This document shows positions 1 through 7,817 of a DNA stretch of 64,000 nt, piece after piece. Every line of letters starts with the position of its first letter. The first letter of the stretch is position 1. The DNA is from Neisseria musculi. Lineage in GTDB: Bacteria > Pseudomonadota > Gammaproteobacteria > Burkholderiales > Neisseriaceae. Made by a program: the position numbers and the translations under genes. A model generated the notes under the pieces. It searched no databases. It was not told the origin of the DNA and saw only the letters and a program-made list of their open reading frames with translations. The stretch spans positions 1,054,001 to 1,118,000 of the forward strand of contig NZ_CP060414.2 of NCBI RefSeq assembly GCF_014297595.2, in the 5' to 3' direction.

Positions 1-1339
1 TGCTGATGCGTTCAGCAGGCAGCTTCGGCGTGTATTCGTACACAATCGGCACCTGACCTTTGCTGAAGGCATCGACCAAGTCGTAGTCGTAATCCAAATC
101 CAGCGAGAAGCCGACGATGGAAGGCAGCGTAGACAAATAAGTGCGGATGGTCTCCAACAGGCTGTCGAGCAAGGCATCATCAATCGGGCGGTCGATGTAC
201 TGCAGCTCGACGCGGCGGATGGATTCGTCAATCAAGTCGCCGGTGCGCTGTGCCACTTCAAAATTCTTGATGTGGGTAACAGTCGGGAAACACGCCAAGC
301 GGTTGCCCCACAAGCGGTAGCCGGTGCCGTATGAATTGAATACGGTGGTGATGCCTTTTTCGTTCAGGCGGTTGGTTTCGCTTTGCGGGTCATCGGCACG
401 GGCAGTCAGGCCGATTTCAAGGCCGGTCACACCCAGCAATTCGCGGTTTGACTTGCTGAACCAATAGCCTTGCTCCACATCGGTTTTCATACGCAGACCG
501 GCGGCGTGGGTCGCCAATGATTCCACACCAAGCGTGCCGATAACGTGCGGGAAAAACAGCTCCGCACGGTCGCTTGATGTTTGGAAATTAATCGTACCCA
601 ACGCACCACGGCCTTCCAACGCCTTGCTCAAGGTCGTGCCTGTCGGCGCGTCAATGTACGCAATGGCTTGCAGCTTGGTGGCCAAGGTAATCGCAGCGGC
701 AGCAACTTTGGCCGTTTTATCATACTCCGGCACAATCACAATCTTGGCATCTGCACCGTAGCGGTTGTAGCCTTCAGTCAGCAATTCCAAGCCGGTGCGC
801 TTGCCCGTGGCCGCGACATAGCCGCCGATGATGTCTGCTTCGGTGACTTTGGTCGGGTCGGTGTAGGTGTAGCTGATTTTCGGCGCGACAGGCTTGGCGG
901 TAAACGTGATTTCGCCGCTCACCATATCGATGGTGTAGTTTTCGCCCTCAGCCAACGGCGAATCGCCGTCTGAAACGGTATAGCCGCTCTGCAATGCAGG
1001 ATGTTTGGTCTTGGCCGTCAAGGTATCGGCATCAACCGTCAATACCTCATCGCTGACTTGCGATTTATGCTTGGCCGGGTCGCAGACGTTGACCACATAC
1101 GCCACACCGGACGCATAACGTGTCCAAATATTGGCGGCATCCGGCAGGGGAAAACCGGCATTCGTCAGCGCGGAAAATTGGGAAAAGTCTTTAATTGTCG
1201 AGCAAACGGTCAACTCATTGACCGCACCGATAGGCGCGGTGCCGACCATCGCAGTAATCGCACCGTCAACGGTATAGACGGCGTTGCTGCCGCCGTCGAC
1301 ACGCTGGGTCTCGGTGCCGTGATGAAATGCTGCTGCCAT
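1..1339 (-). CDS. Phage tail sheath protein (partial, C-terminus outside window)
   Basis: About 446 codons are visible and the frame runs off the left edge. The product matches contractile-tail sheath proteins of Mu-like phages (Mu gpL). The N-terminus resembles the sheath-family start, and the later part contains the typical run ending RRVELQYIDRPID with a long alpha-helical C-terminal domain. Sheath subunits polymerise round the tail tube and contract during DNA injection. The ATG at 1339-1337 overlaps the stop of the upstream gene by one base (TAATG) and is preceded by GGAGG, so the start is secure. Its place directly after gp36- and gp37-like genes is the Mu order. Confidence 0.85.
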   Translation of the reverse strand, partial: MAAAFHHGTETQRVDGGSNAVYTVDGAITAMVGTAPIGAVNELTVCSTIKDFSQFSALTNAGFPLPDAANIWTRYASGVAYVVNVCDPAKHKSQVSDEVLTVDADTLTAKTKHPALQSGYTVSDGDSPLAEGENYTIDMVSGEITFTAKPVAPKISYTYTDPTKVTEADIIGGYVAATGKRTGLELLTEGYNRYGADAKIVIVPEYDKTAKVAAAAITLATKLQAIAYIDAPTGTTLSKALEGRGALGTINFQTSSDRAELFFPHVIGTLGVESLATHAAGLRMKTDVEQGYWFSKSNRELLGVTGLEIGLTARADDPQSETNRLNEKGITTVFNSYGTGYRLWGNRLACFPTVTHIKNFEVAQRTGDLIDESIRRVELQYIDRPIDDALLDSLLETIRTYLSTLPSIVGFSLDLDYDYDLVDAFSKGQVPIVYEYTPKLPAERIS

Positions 1340-1842
1340 TATGGAGCCTCCTTCAGTTTCAAATCTTGTTCGTGCGGGTCGCCACTTTCGCGCGGCCGCG
1401 TGCGGGTAAATAATGGTTTGGTTTCGGGCTGATACACCTGCACCTGCTGGGTTTCGGTCTGCACCGTCAATTCATACTGCCAAGCGCCCACGTCTTCGTT
1501 TAAAAAGCGTTCCTGCAACAAATGGCAAGGCAGGCAGTTTGTGGGGCGGAAGCCGACAATGGCCAAGCGCGTTTCATCCAAAATCGCCAGCGTACCTTCA
1601 TCGCCGTGCAGATTGCTGCCGATAATCGTCAGCACCAAGGTTATGTCGCGCTGCTGGGCAATGCTGCCCAAATGCTCCAAATCGGTAAACTTGCTGCCGC
1701 CATAGCCCACCAAAATCGCGCCGGTCGGGTGAATAAACTGATATTCAGACGGCCGCTCCGGAAACGCTTCAACGATGACCCACGGGATGGCCTGCTGCAA
1801 ATGCTCGACCACCGAGTCAATGACCGGACGTGTGGCACTCAT
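1339..1842 (-). CDS. Mu gp37-like tail assembly protein
   Basis: A 167-residue protein resembling the phage Gp37 family (Mu gp37), which sits between gp36 and the sheath gene L in Mu-like genomes. The body has mixed alpha/beta character with a conserved-looking LVGYGGSKF segment and ends in a charged, probably disordered tail. The exact role is unknown, but position suggests head-tail joining or tail completion. It ends by a one-base overlap with the tail sheath start, so the two are translationally coupled. The ATG at 1842 follows the gp36-like gene by one base. Confidence 0.75.
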   Translation of the reverse strand: MSATRPVIDSVVEHLQQAIPWVIVEAFPERPSEYQFIHPTGAILVGYGGSKFTDLEHLGSIAQQRDITLVLTIIGSNLHGDEGTLAILDETRLAIVGFRPTNCLPCHLLQERFLNEDVGAWQYELTVQTETQQVQVYQPETKPLFTRTRPRESGDPHEQDLKLKEAP

Positions 1843-1843
1843 G

Positions 1844-2272
1844 TCAGTATCCCGTCATGTCAATGCGCGAGCCGCCGCGCGTGTGATACGCGCCGGGTTC
1901 CGGCTGCGCCTGTTTGTCCAAAGTATCAACGCCGATATGGATTTTGCCGTCGCGGATGGCTTCCAACGTTTTCAAAGTCGCGTTGTAAGCCGTCTCCAAC
2001 GTCTTCGGAAAATCTGCACGATTGATACGGCGCGAGTGCAGGAAGTGGCGGGCAATGTTGATACACAACGGCGGCAACACAGTCGGCACCGACTTGAGCG
2101 GCAGCGGGTAGCGGCCACGCAAGTAGCCGTCAACCAAGTCGCAGGCATAGCGGATGGCTTCATCCACCACCGCCATGTCCGGCTCAGTCGCACGCGGCTC
2201 ATCGTTGGTCAACTGCACCAATTCGACCTTGCTCATCGCTTTCATCATGTTATCGGCGTTGATGTAATACAT
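1844..2272 (-). CDS. Mu gp36-like protein (DUF1320)
   Basis: A 142-residue protein of the DUF1320/gp36 family. The typical N-terminus (MYYINADNMMKAM) is followed by an acidic stretch and a helical domain containing YACDLVDGYLRGRYPLPL, which is characteristic of the family. Members are small head-completion or connector proteins of Mu-like phages. Start and stop overlap neighbouring genes by one base, so it belongs to a tightly coupled late operon. The function is inferred from family and position. Confidence 0.8.
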   Translation of the reverse strand: MYYINADNMMKAMSKVELVQLTNDEPRATEPDMAVVDEAIRYACDLVDGYLRGRYPLPLKSVPTVLPPLCINIARHFLHSRRINRADFPKTLETAYNATLKTLEAIRDGKIHIGVDTLDKQAQPEPGAYHTRGGSRIDMTGY

Positions 2273-2535
2273 TACGCGTCTGCCTTTGTTTTGCGTTGCG
2301 TTTTGGTTTTGGATTCAGGCTCGGCAGCCGGGTCGGCTTCAGGTGCCGTTTGCTCTTGGGCTTCCGCCTGCTGTTCCGGCTCTTTGGCCGTGGTGGCCAC
2401 CGGTGTCACATGAGCGGCCACGGATTCGTACTGCTCAGGTGTCAGCTCGACTTTTTCGCCCAGTTCAACGCGAAATTGCTTGCCTTGGGTGTCTTCCAAA
2501 ATCAAGGGCGTATTGGCGATATAAACCTTATTCAT
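2272..2535 (-). CDS. Mu gp35-like small head/tail protein
   Basis: The start was chosen at the ATG of MNKVYIANTPLI (2535), because an AAAGG ribosome site precedes it and the upstream gene stops two bases before; a longer frame upstream would overlap that gene. The 87-residue product has a compact N-terminal domain of about 45 residues and a low-complexity tail rich in Ala, Glu, Lys and Thr. This matches the small protein found between the capsid region and gp36 in Mu-like prophages. No enzymatic motif is visible. Confidence 0.6.
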   Translation of the reverse strand: MNKVYIANTPLILEDTQGKQFRVELGEKVELTPEQYESVAAHVTPVATTAKEPEQQAEAQEQTAPEADPAAEPESKTKTQRKTKADA

Positions 2536-2537
2536 GA

Positions 2538-2870
2538 TTAACCTTTCAACAAAACACGGATAATTTCGCCCGCCCCGGCCGCAGCCGTCAGGGCAGTACC
2601 GGCAATCTTGGCCGCACCGGTCACCGCGCAACCTTGCGCATCGGCACCGACTTGAGCACCGGCTGCAATTTCGCCACCGGCTTCAACCACCGCAATACCG
2701 ACCACATCAACCGCCGCCGTATCGCCGTTGGCCACGTCATACGGCGCAACACCCAACACAGCTTCACCGGCCTTAGCCTGTGCGCCTGAAAAATTGACAA
2801 AGCGGTCTTTCACAATCTCGCCTGTCGCTGTAATGGTGGCGACCAGCACCACGTTTTTTGTTTGAGCCAT
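2538..2870 (-). CDS. Capsid decoration-like protein (DUF2190-like)
   Basis: A 110-residue, Gly/Ala/Val-rich beta-protein that begins MAQTKNVVLVATITATGEI and contains repeated short strands ending in GEIIRVLLKG. This is the profile of DUF2190-type capsid cement proteins, which bind the outside of the mature head. It lies between the capsid gene and the gp35-like gene as expected for that role. The assignment rests on composition, length and position, not on a catalytic motif. Confidence 0.6.
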   Translation of the reverse strand: MAQTKNVVLVATITATGEIVKDRFVNFSGAQAKAGEAVLGVAPYDVANGDTAAVDVVGIAVVEAGGEIAAGAQVGADAQGCAVTGAAKIAGTALTAAAGAGEIIRVLLKG

Positions 2871-3137
2871 TTAAACCTCTGCTTTCTGCATTACTGCATT
2901 TTCTTTCACACGATAAGCTTCCAATTCCCACAGGCGACTCATTGCGTCCTTTAACGCCAATTCACAGCCTACCTGCTCATCGAAAATATCGTGGCTTATA
3001 CAAGCTGCCTTACCAATCACCACAAAACCAGATTTCAAGGTCAACGAGCAAACGATTATGGTTGTCTCGCCTACACGGTGATAATCAACCTTATCAATCT
3101 TGCTTTCGATTTCTTCGGGTGTAATTTTTGCGCTCAT
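2871..3137 (-). CDS. Phage protein of the N4 gp49 / Sf6 gp66 family
   Basis: An 88-residue protein starting MSAKITPEEIESKIDKVDYHR. The order of an N-terminal helix, a TLKSGFVVIGKAACIS strand segment and a C-terminal ALKDAMSRLWELEAYRVKE helix is typical of the N4 gp49/Sf6 gp66 family. These proteins occur in many tailed phages and have no proven function. It abuts the next gene directly and belongs to the leftward late operon. Confidence 0.65.
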   Translation of the reverse strand: MSAKITPEEIESKIDKVDYHRVGETTIIVCSLTLKSGFVVIGKAACISHDIFDEQVGCELALKDAMSRLWELEAYRVKENAVMQKAEV

Positions 3138-3182
3138 ATCTTTCTCCCAGGCCGTCTGAACGTTTCAGACGGCCTTTAATGA

Positions 3183-4118
3183 TTAACCCACTGCGTTTTC
3201 AAACAAGAAACCACACGCACTGCCCACGACTGCCGCCTTGCGGATATCGGTATAGCGGGCATATTCCACCTTGCCGCCAACTTCTTCATAGCGGTCGACC
3301 AGCGGCATGCCGCGACGGCGGAAGGTGTAGCCGAATGACGGCTCGCCCTCGTCATTGCCGTCTGCAACCAAATGCGGGCGCACGATCAGGCTGGCAAACT
3401 TACCCCATACATCTTTCGTGGATTTACCGGCAGCCGGAGTAGACACCGCTTCGCCGACGATGATGTCTTCAAGTTCAAGCAGGTTTTTCAGCTGCTCAAC
3501 GCTCAACAGGGTTTTGCGCTCATTGGCACCCAACGCGCCAATCAATTCAGGATGGCGTTTCAGAGCCGACAACACGCTGGCACCCACCACCAACACGCCC
3601 GGGCGCACGCCGCAAGCGGCACGCACGGTTTCACGCGCGGTTTCAATATCGGCCAACGGGTTCGAATCATCCGCCGACCATTGCTTGGTCGCCGTCAAAT
3701 CCTTGGTATGGCCGGATTGATAGGCCGATTTCGCCTGCAGCAAAGCAGCCGTTTCGATTTCTTGGCGCAGCTGCACACCCTTGGTAGCGCGGCGTGTCGC
3801 TTTGGCTTGCTCGTTAAAGAGCGATTCCGCTTGCTCGCGGTAGTCCACACCCGCCGCCAAATCGTGTTCTTCCAGCACCACCGGCAGATAGTTCGGCGAA
3901 TCCAAAGTAATTACGTTAGACGCTGCACCGACGGCACGTTTGGTGTCATATTCGACAAACGAGCCTTTGCCGAACACCGGCACTTGCACGCCTTCGGAAT
4001 CGGTCAACACCTGCGGGAAAATCTTTTCAGCGATAAACTCGGCATTTTTGTAGCCGACCGCCAGATTGGTTAAAACGGGGTCGAGTTGTCCACGCAATTT
4101 ACGCAAATGAACGCTCAT
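3183..4118 (-). CDS. Major capsid protein
   Basis: A 311-residue protein directly downstream of the protease/scaffold gene, the canonical place for the major head subunit of Mu-like phages. The N-terminus (VHLRKLRGQLDPVLTNLAVGY) and a mid-region run of aromatic and Gly residues fit coat proteins with the HK97 fold. It lacks the features of the Mu T subunit and looks closer to coat proteins of BcepMu-like phages. A good ribosome site (AAGGAAG) precedes the ATG at 4118. The 43-base gap to the upstream gene holds a perfect palindrome at 4137-4152. Confidence 0.75.
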   Translation of the reverse strand: MSVHLRKLRGQLDPVLTNLAVGYKNAEFIAEKIFPQVLTDSEGVQVPVFGKGSFVEYDTKRAVGAASNVITLDSPNYLPVVLEEHDLAAGVDYREQAESLFNEQAKATRRATKGVQLRQEIETAALLQAKSAYQSGHTKDLTATKQWSADDSNPLADIETARETVRAACGVRPGVLVVGASVLSALKRHPELIGALGANERKTLLSVEQLKNLLELEDIIVGEAVSTPAAGKSTKDVWGKFASLIVRPHLVADGNDEGEPSFGYTFRRRGMPLVDRYEEVGGKVEYARYTDIRKAAVVGSACGFLFENAVG

Positions 4119-4136
4119 GTTTCTTCCTTTTTAAAT

Positions 4137-4152
4137 GCGACGATATCGTCGC
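4137..4152. promoter_or_regulatory. Perfect palindrome GCGACGATATCGTCGC upstream of capsid ribosome site
   Basis: A 16-base perfect palindrome lies in the short gap between the scaffold stop and the capsid ribosome site. A near-identical palindrome (12,339-12,366) and a related one (15,010-15,033) also sit in front of ribosome sites in this prophage. None has a T-run, so they are poor candidates for simple terminators. Operator, RNA-stability or RNA-processing roles are possible. Confidence 0.5.
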
Positions 4153-4159
4153 TTTTGGG

Positions 4160-4648
4160 TTAAACGGCGGTGCGGCGTGCCGCTTCTTCGTAGGGGATGC
4201 CTTCCTTGGCTGCCAACGCCACCGCGCGTTCGTGATGGCTCAGCGCATCAGGATTGGACGCTTCGGCAAAATCGGCAGACAGGCCGCCGGTGGCTGCCGG
4301 TGCAGCACCTTTGGCATAATGGCCGCTGGGCAATACTTCGGGCAGGCCGCGCAAGAATTGGCGCAACGCTTCGCCGATGGTGCTGCCTTCGCCGAACTCC
4401 ACGCTGGTTTGCTCAGGGTAGTCGGCAAAATCCAACACCTGCACCACCAGCTCTTTGTCAGCCGGTTTCAGGCGGCCTTCTTTCACCAAGGCTTCGGCAA
4501 ATTCGGCATTCTGCTCATGCTTGCCTTCGCGCAGGTCGCGGTCTTGTTCGTCTTTCAGGCGTTTCAGCTCCGCTTCCGCAGCAGCGGCCTTGGCTTCGGC
4601 TTGTTCACGGGCGGCTTTTTCGGCTGCCAGTTGTTCTTCGGGCGACAT
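4160..4648 (-). CDS. Z: Nested scaffold protein (Mu Z-like), internal start within I
   Basis: Within the protease gene, codon 214 is an ATG at 4648 in the same frame. It is preceded by AAGGAG with a six-base spacer, a near-ideal ribosome site. Translation from here gives a 162-residue Ala/Glu/Lys-rich coiled-coil protein identical to the C-terminal part of I. Mu and lambda make their scaffolds (Z and Nu3) by such internal initiation. The nesting is read from the sequence; actual use of the start is inference from family precedent. Confidence 0.75.
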   Translation of the reverse strand: MSPEEQLAAEKAAREQAEAKAAAAEAELKRLKDEQDRDLREGKHEQNAEFAEALVKEGRLKPADKELVVQVLDFADYPEQTSVEFGEGSTIGEALRQFLRGLPEVLPSGHYAKGAAPAATGGLSADFAEASNPDALSHHERAVALAAKEGIPYEEAARRTAV

Positions 4649-5287
4649 AGGGGTCTCCTTGTTTTCATGGGTTTCGGGGTCGGTTGGGGTTGCAGATTCG
4701 GCAAAAGCCGGGGTTGGTGGTGCGGACTTCCAGTCTGCCGATTCTTCGATGTCGCGGATTTCCCAATCGGCAACGACTTTATCGGCGGTGGCCGTGTCGT
4801 ACTGTTCGATCAGCCAATCGCGCAGGCGGCGGAAAATCGATACCGCGCGGCGGTGGGCGTGTTCCGAAAACTCTACATACACATCGTCTTCGGCAAAGCC
4901 CACAGCGGCCAAGCCCTTCACCGCCGGCGGCTGTGCGCCCAAAAAGCCGACATGGCGCAGATACCACGCGCCGGGCTTCGGGTTGCTCGGGCTGTCGGGC
5001 GGGTAGAAGCTGGCCGACACTTTTTTGTAGCGCCCCGCCTTAACCAGGCCGGCGAAGTCATCGTCCACTTGGGCAAAGTCGGCACACAGCACGCCGTCTG
5101 AAACGGTCAGGCCGCCCACCCAGCCGTAGGCGGGCGCATCGGTTTTGGGATGGCCGACCACCAGCGGTGCTTCGTGCAGCTTGGGGTCGTAACCCGCCGC
5201 CGCTTCGGCAAGCTCTGCAGCCGTGATGGTTACCCTGTTGCCGTTGTTGTCGGTGTGCGTACCCGCCCGGAAAATCTCGTGCGCCAT
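4160..5287 (-). CDS. I: Mu I-like prohead protease / scaffold precursor
   Basis: A 375-residue phage I-family protein. The first ~150 residues form the protease-like domain, including the typical AELAEAAAGYDPKLHEAPLV segment and YLRHVGFLGAQPPAVKGL. A coiled-coil scaffold part rich in Ala, Glu and Lys follows (about 210-260), then a C-terminal capsid-interacting region. The I protein processes the scaffold during head maturation. A strong internal start at 4648 would make the scaffold alone, as in Mu. The ATG at 5287 sits directly behind a terminator-like hairpin whose 3' arm carries the ribosome site. Confidence 0.85.
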   Translation of the reverse strand: MAHEIFRAGTHTDNNGNRVTITAAELAEAAAGYDPKLHEAPLVVGHPKTDAPAYGWVGGLTVSDGVLCADFAQVDDDFAGLVKAGRYKKVSASFYPPDSPSNPKPGAWYLRHVGFLGAQPPAVKGLAAVGFAEDDVYVEFSEHAHRRAVSIFRRLRDWLIEQYDTATADKVVADWEIRDIEESADWKSAPPTPAFAESATPTDPETHENKETPMSPEEQLAAEKAAREQAEAKAAAAEAELKRLKDEQDRDLREGKHEQNAEFAEALVKEGRLKPADKELVVQVLDFADYPEQTSVEFGEGSTIGEALRQFLRGLPEVLPSGHYAKGAAPAATGGLSADFAEASNPDALSHHERAVALAAKEGIPYEEAARRTAV

Positions 5288-5320
5288 AAAAAAATCCCCG
5301 CATTTGCTGTTGCAGGGATT
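5288..5320 (-). promoter_or_regulatory. Terminator-like leader hairpin overlapping the I ribosome site
   Basis: On the minus strand a 10-bp stem (arms 5311-5320 and 5293-5302, one wobble pair) is followed by seven Ts and then at once by the I start codon. The GGGGA in the 3' arm is the only plausible ribosome site. The element can therefore act as a terminator/attenuator or as a translation switch. A similar hairpin precedes the endolysin gene at 18,062. Confidence 0.6.
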
Positions 5321-5380
5321 GTCGCTTGAGGCCGTCTGAAAGGCTTTTAATGCGCTTTAATAATTGCAGGCGGGCGGCCG

Positions 5381-5409
5381 TAAGAAACCGCCCCGAAGGG
5401 CGGGGGCGG
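5381..5409 (-). terminator. GC-rich hairpin after the membrane-protein gene
   Basis: A G/C-rich inverted repeat (arms near 5403-5409 and 5388-5394) directly follows the stop of the small membrane protein and is followed on the minus strand by TTTCTT. It is a plausible intrinsic terminator separating the early operon from the I operon. The T-run is short. Confidence 0.5.
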
Positions 5410-5691
5410 TCAGACAAATAAAGCCGATAAGGTTTTGAGTGCCATCAATACCGGCAATACGGCAAACAAAAAGTGAAGCCGGATTAAAAGGCAGCTGTAA
5501 ACAAACATGCCCAGCATAATCAAACCCAGCCACCAATGATGGAACAGCAAGGTGGGAATCAGCTTGGCATCTACCCGCAGCCAAAATACCGTAATCAGCA
5601 TACAGCTCAGAATGTGCAACCATTTCCGATTATATATAGGCCAATTTACAGTTAATAACCCAAATAAAAAATTCAGTATTTTATCCAGCAT
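5410..5691 (-). CDS. Small phage membrane protein
   Basis: About 93 residues from the ATG at 5691 (MLDKILNFLFGLLTVNWPIY). The start was chosen because it overlaps only the tail of the upstream gene; an upstream ATG lacks a ribosome site. At least three hydrophobic stretches are visible and the C-terminal half is almost wholly non-polar. It could be a holin, a superinfection-exclusion protein or another phage inner-membrane protein. No family is recognised. It lies between Mor and the protease operon. Confidence 0.5.
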   Translation of the reverse strand: MLDKILNFLFGLLTVNWPIYNRKWLHILSCMLITVFWLRVDAKLIPTLLFHHWWLGLIMLGMFVYSCLLIRLHFLFAVLPVLMALKTLSALFV

Positions 5692-5702
5692 GAGTTTTCC
5701 GA

Positions 5703-6068
5703 TTAAATCCCGAGCAGGACGATTTGCAAAGGCGAACGCCAACGCAATGCCACAGCAACCACACATGAGCGGTAACGGCGGTTGTTATACAGCACATCCC
5801 GCCACTTACCAACCATTCCTAAAGCATCTTTACCCAGCTTTGTCCAAATCCACTCACCCGTCAGGGGTGTTTTACCGTAAAAAACAGAAAACACGGCATC
5901 GGCAGCCAAATAGGCTTTGGAACACTCTTTTACCGCATTGAGCATTTGATCCACAATATCTGCTGCCTCCGGCGTGATGTCTTCGGGCGCGGCCCGCAGT
6001 GCGCCATCATAAAACTTTTGGATAATGCCTGCATACACCACTTTCATCTCTTGCGTTAAAACCGTCAT
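5703..6068 (-). CDS. Hypothetical phage protein
   Basis: A 121-residue protein starting MTVLTQEMKVVYAGIIQKFYDGALR, with AGGAG seven bases before the ATG. The first 70 residues look like a compact alpha-helical domain; the C-terminus turns basic and hydrophobic. No family is recognised. It is probably co-transcribed with the membrane protein that follows it. Confidence 0.5.
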   Translation of the reverse strand: MTVLTQEMKVVYAGIIQKFYDGALRAAPEDITPEAADIVDQMLNAVKECSKAYLAADAVFSVFYGKTPLTGEWIWTKLGKDALGMVGKWRDVLYNNRRYRSCVVAVALRWRSPLQIVLLGI

Positions 6069-6282
6069 GTTTCATCTCCTGAATAACCCTGCCACAGCGG
6101 CAGTTTTTTCAGTTTGAACCCTCCGGAAGGCGAAAACTTTTAGCAGGCTTTAATCAGTAAAAGTAAACCGCCCCAAAAACGCGTTTTAAGCGCGTTTCCG
6201 CTTCGGGGCAGGCAAACCCCCGGCCGGAACGCGAAACGCAATCCTGGGTCGGTCAGGCATCGGTCAGAAGCGGTGTTTGCGC

Positions 6283-6318
6283 TCAAAAGAAAAACGGCGG
6301 GAGCGGATCCCGCCGTTT
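6283..6318 (-). terminator. Intrinsic terminator downstream of mor
   Basis: An 11-bp perfect stem (6308-6318 with 6292-6302, loop of five) is followed on the minus strand by TTTTTCTTTT. It lies just after the Mor stop and probably ends the early/middle transcript. Confidence 0.75.
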
Positions 6319-6332
6319 CCGGTTTTTTTACG

Positions 6333-6674
6333 CTAGGCAAACAAGTCAGCCTGGGTTTTGGCGCGGTGGTGCTGCGCCGCTTCGCGCACGATTTTGTAAA
6401 TCTGCTGCATGGTCAAACCGTATTCCATCGCCAGCGCGGCATGGTTGCGCCCGTCGAATTTGCGCCAAATCTCGGCATCGCGCTCCGAGAGCCTGCCGAA
6501 GTGGTTTTTGGGGAAATACAACAGCTGCCCGCCCCAATGCCTGCTCAAATGCGCCGACACCTGCTTGGCCGCAGCCACAGCCTCCCGCCTGCCGATATCG
6601 GCAACCGAAACCAGGCAGGCCGCCATTTGGTCTTCCATATCGGCAATCAGTTCCGCCGTTCTGTTGTCCGTCAT
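6333..6674 (-). CDS. mor: Mor transcription activator family protein
   Basis: The start was placed at the ATG of MTDNRTAELIADMEDQ (6674), which overlaps the upstream stop as ATGA. The 113-residue product has the Mor/C layout: an N-terminal dimerisation part and a C-terminal helix-turn-helix (MEYGLTMQQIYKIVREAA). Mor activates middle transcription in Mu and C activates late genes. Here it is the only such activator visible, so it may drive both late operons. It is the last gene of the early operon before a strong terminator. Confidence 0.8.
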   Translation of the reverse strand: MTDNRTAELIADMEDQMAACLVSVADIGRREAVAAAKQVSAHLSRHWGGQLLYFPKNHFGRLSERDAEIWRKFDGRNHAALAMEYGLTMQQIYKIVREAAQHHRAKTQADLFA

Positions 6675-7129
6675 TGCAGTACTCCTCCCACGCGCAGCAC
6701 CCATTGCTTCAGATGCTCGATCACTTTCGAGGCGTTGTCCGTGTCCAACCAGCCGTGGTAATCCACGCCCGTCATGCGCTTGACAAACCGTGCAAGGCCC
6801 AGCTCGGACGGGCTGCGCACCGCACCCAGCCTGTGCAGTTCCAGCCACAGCGCGCGGATTTTGGCCGTCTGCCTGCCGTGGTCGCGCACGGCAATATCGG
6901 GCTTACCCTGCTTGCGCTGTGCCTTAGTCGCCACCACAAACCCCTGTGCCTTCATCGCTCTCAGCACCTGCTCCAATTCGGCAACCGACAACGCCTTGCT
7001 GCTCGTTTTGCCGCCCGAAGCATTGGCCAGCAGCGTGCGGTAATCGTTGTCGCTCATCATCAACCGGCTTTTGCCCACGTGGATGAGCTTAATCAGGCAG
7101 GCTTTTTTCTGCGCCTGTGTCTCTTTCAT
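6671..7129 (-). CDS. gemA: GemA-family regulatory protein (Mu gp16-like, DUF1018)
   Basis: A 152-residue protein of the GemA/DUF1018 family. The family signature is seen in KKACLIKLIHVGKSRLMMSDNDYRTLL near the N-terminus and in the C-terminal TGVDYHGWLDTDNASKVIEHLKQW. In Mu the protein modulates host gene expression and DNA topology. The start at 7129 follows AAGGGG at good spacing; an in-frame GTG further upstream is less well placed. Three alternating GTTTCAC-type half-sites lie just upstream. Confidence 0.8.
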   Translation of the reverse strand: MKETQAQKKACLIKLIHVGKSRLMMSDNDYRTLLANASGGKTSSKALSVAELEQVLRAMKAQGFVVATKAQRKQGKPDIAVRDHGRQTAKIRALWLELHRLGAVRSPSELGLARFVKRMTGVDYHGWLDTDNASKVIEHLKQWVLRVGGVLQ

Positions 7130-7140
7130 AACCGCCCCTT

Positions 7141-7167
7141 GTTTCACACAGTGAAACGTTGTTTCAT
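7141..7167. promoter_or_regulatory. Three alternating GTTTCAC half-sites upstream of gemA
   Basis: GTTTCAC, GTGAAAC and GTTTCAT occur in alternating orientation with three-base spacers, giving two overlapping inverted repeats. They lie between a promoter-like AT-rich stretch (7165-7205) and the gemA ribosome site. The pattern fits an operator or a transposase-type binding cluster. Confidence 0.45.
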
Positions 7168-7234
7168 TTTTTATATTAAATTCAATATCTTATTTGCTAT
7201 AATACACAAGCGTTATACGCCGTGCAAATAAAAC

Positions 7235-7262
7235 AGGCCGTCTGAAAAGTTTCAGACGGCCT
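7235..7262. terminator. Inverted DUS pair after the HU gene
   Basis: AGGCCGTCTGAA and its reverse complement are separated by four bases. Such pairs double as uptake signals and intrinsic terminators in Neisseria. This one follows the stop of the HU gene on the minus strand. Confidence 0.65.
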
Positions 7263-7278
7263 GCCGTGTTGTTGCAGC

Positions 7279-7554
7279 CTAACCGTTTAGCGCATCTTTC
7301 AATGCTTTGCCCGGTTTGAATTTCGGCACTTTGGCGGCGGGTATCGTAATCGCCTCGCCCGTTTTCGGGTTGCGGCCTTGGCGTTCGGCTTTTTCGGCTA
7401 CGGTAAAGGTGCCGAAGCCGACCAGCGTGATGTCGTTGCCCTTGGCCAGCGTGTCTTTAATAATATCCGTCACGCCGTCCAAGGCCATTTCCGCCTGCTT
7501 CTTGTCCCAAAGCCATTTCTTGGCCAATTCTGCAACAAATTCAGATTTATTCAT
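7279..7554 (-). CDS. HU-family DNA-binding protein
   Basis: A 91-residue HU/IHF-family protein. It has the N-terminal helical dimerisation part (MNKSEFVAELAKKWLWDKKQ) and the signature GFGTFTVAEKAERQGRNPKTGE that forms the DNA-bending arm, with a C-terminal FKPGKALKDALNG. The bound DNA bend may assist transposition complexes or replication. It is a phage copy, placed inside the early operon; host HU is expected elsewhere. The start is the only ATG fitting family length. Confidence 0.9.
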   Translation of the reverse strand: MNKSEFVAELAKKWLWDKKQAEMALDGVTDIIKDTLAKGNDITLVGFGTFTVAEKAERQGRNPKTGEAITIPAAKVPKFKPGKALKDALNG

Positions 7555-7608
7555 GGTATCACTCCTAAAGTTTTCAAAAGCGGCAAACCGTACCGCGCGG
7601 GTTAATGA

Positions 7609-7815
7609 TTATTTTCGCCATTGCTTCAAAGACTCCGCCAAGCGTGCCAACCATGAAGCCTTTACCGGTATATGCAGCCGGGCTGCGACTTCTCCGTCAT
7701 AAACCGCCCCAGCCGCCGCCCTTAATTTGGCTTTGGCCTGATCGGGATGGTCTGCCGAAATATTGATGCTCCACCATTTGCCGCCGAAGCGGTAGCTGAA
7801 TGTATATTCTTTCAT
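7609..7815 (-). CDS. Hypothetical phage protein
   Basis: A 68-residue protein starting MKEYTFSYRFGGKWWSINISA, with AAGGAG five bases upstream. Short beta strands are followed by a helical, basic C-terminus. No family is recognised. It overlaps the tail of the upstream gene slightly and is part of the early operon. Confidence 0.55.
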   Translation of the reverse strand: MKEYTFSYRFGGKWWSINISADHPDQAKAKLRAAAGAVYDGEVAARLHIPVKASWLARLAESLKQWRK

Positions 7816-7817
7816 CC

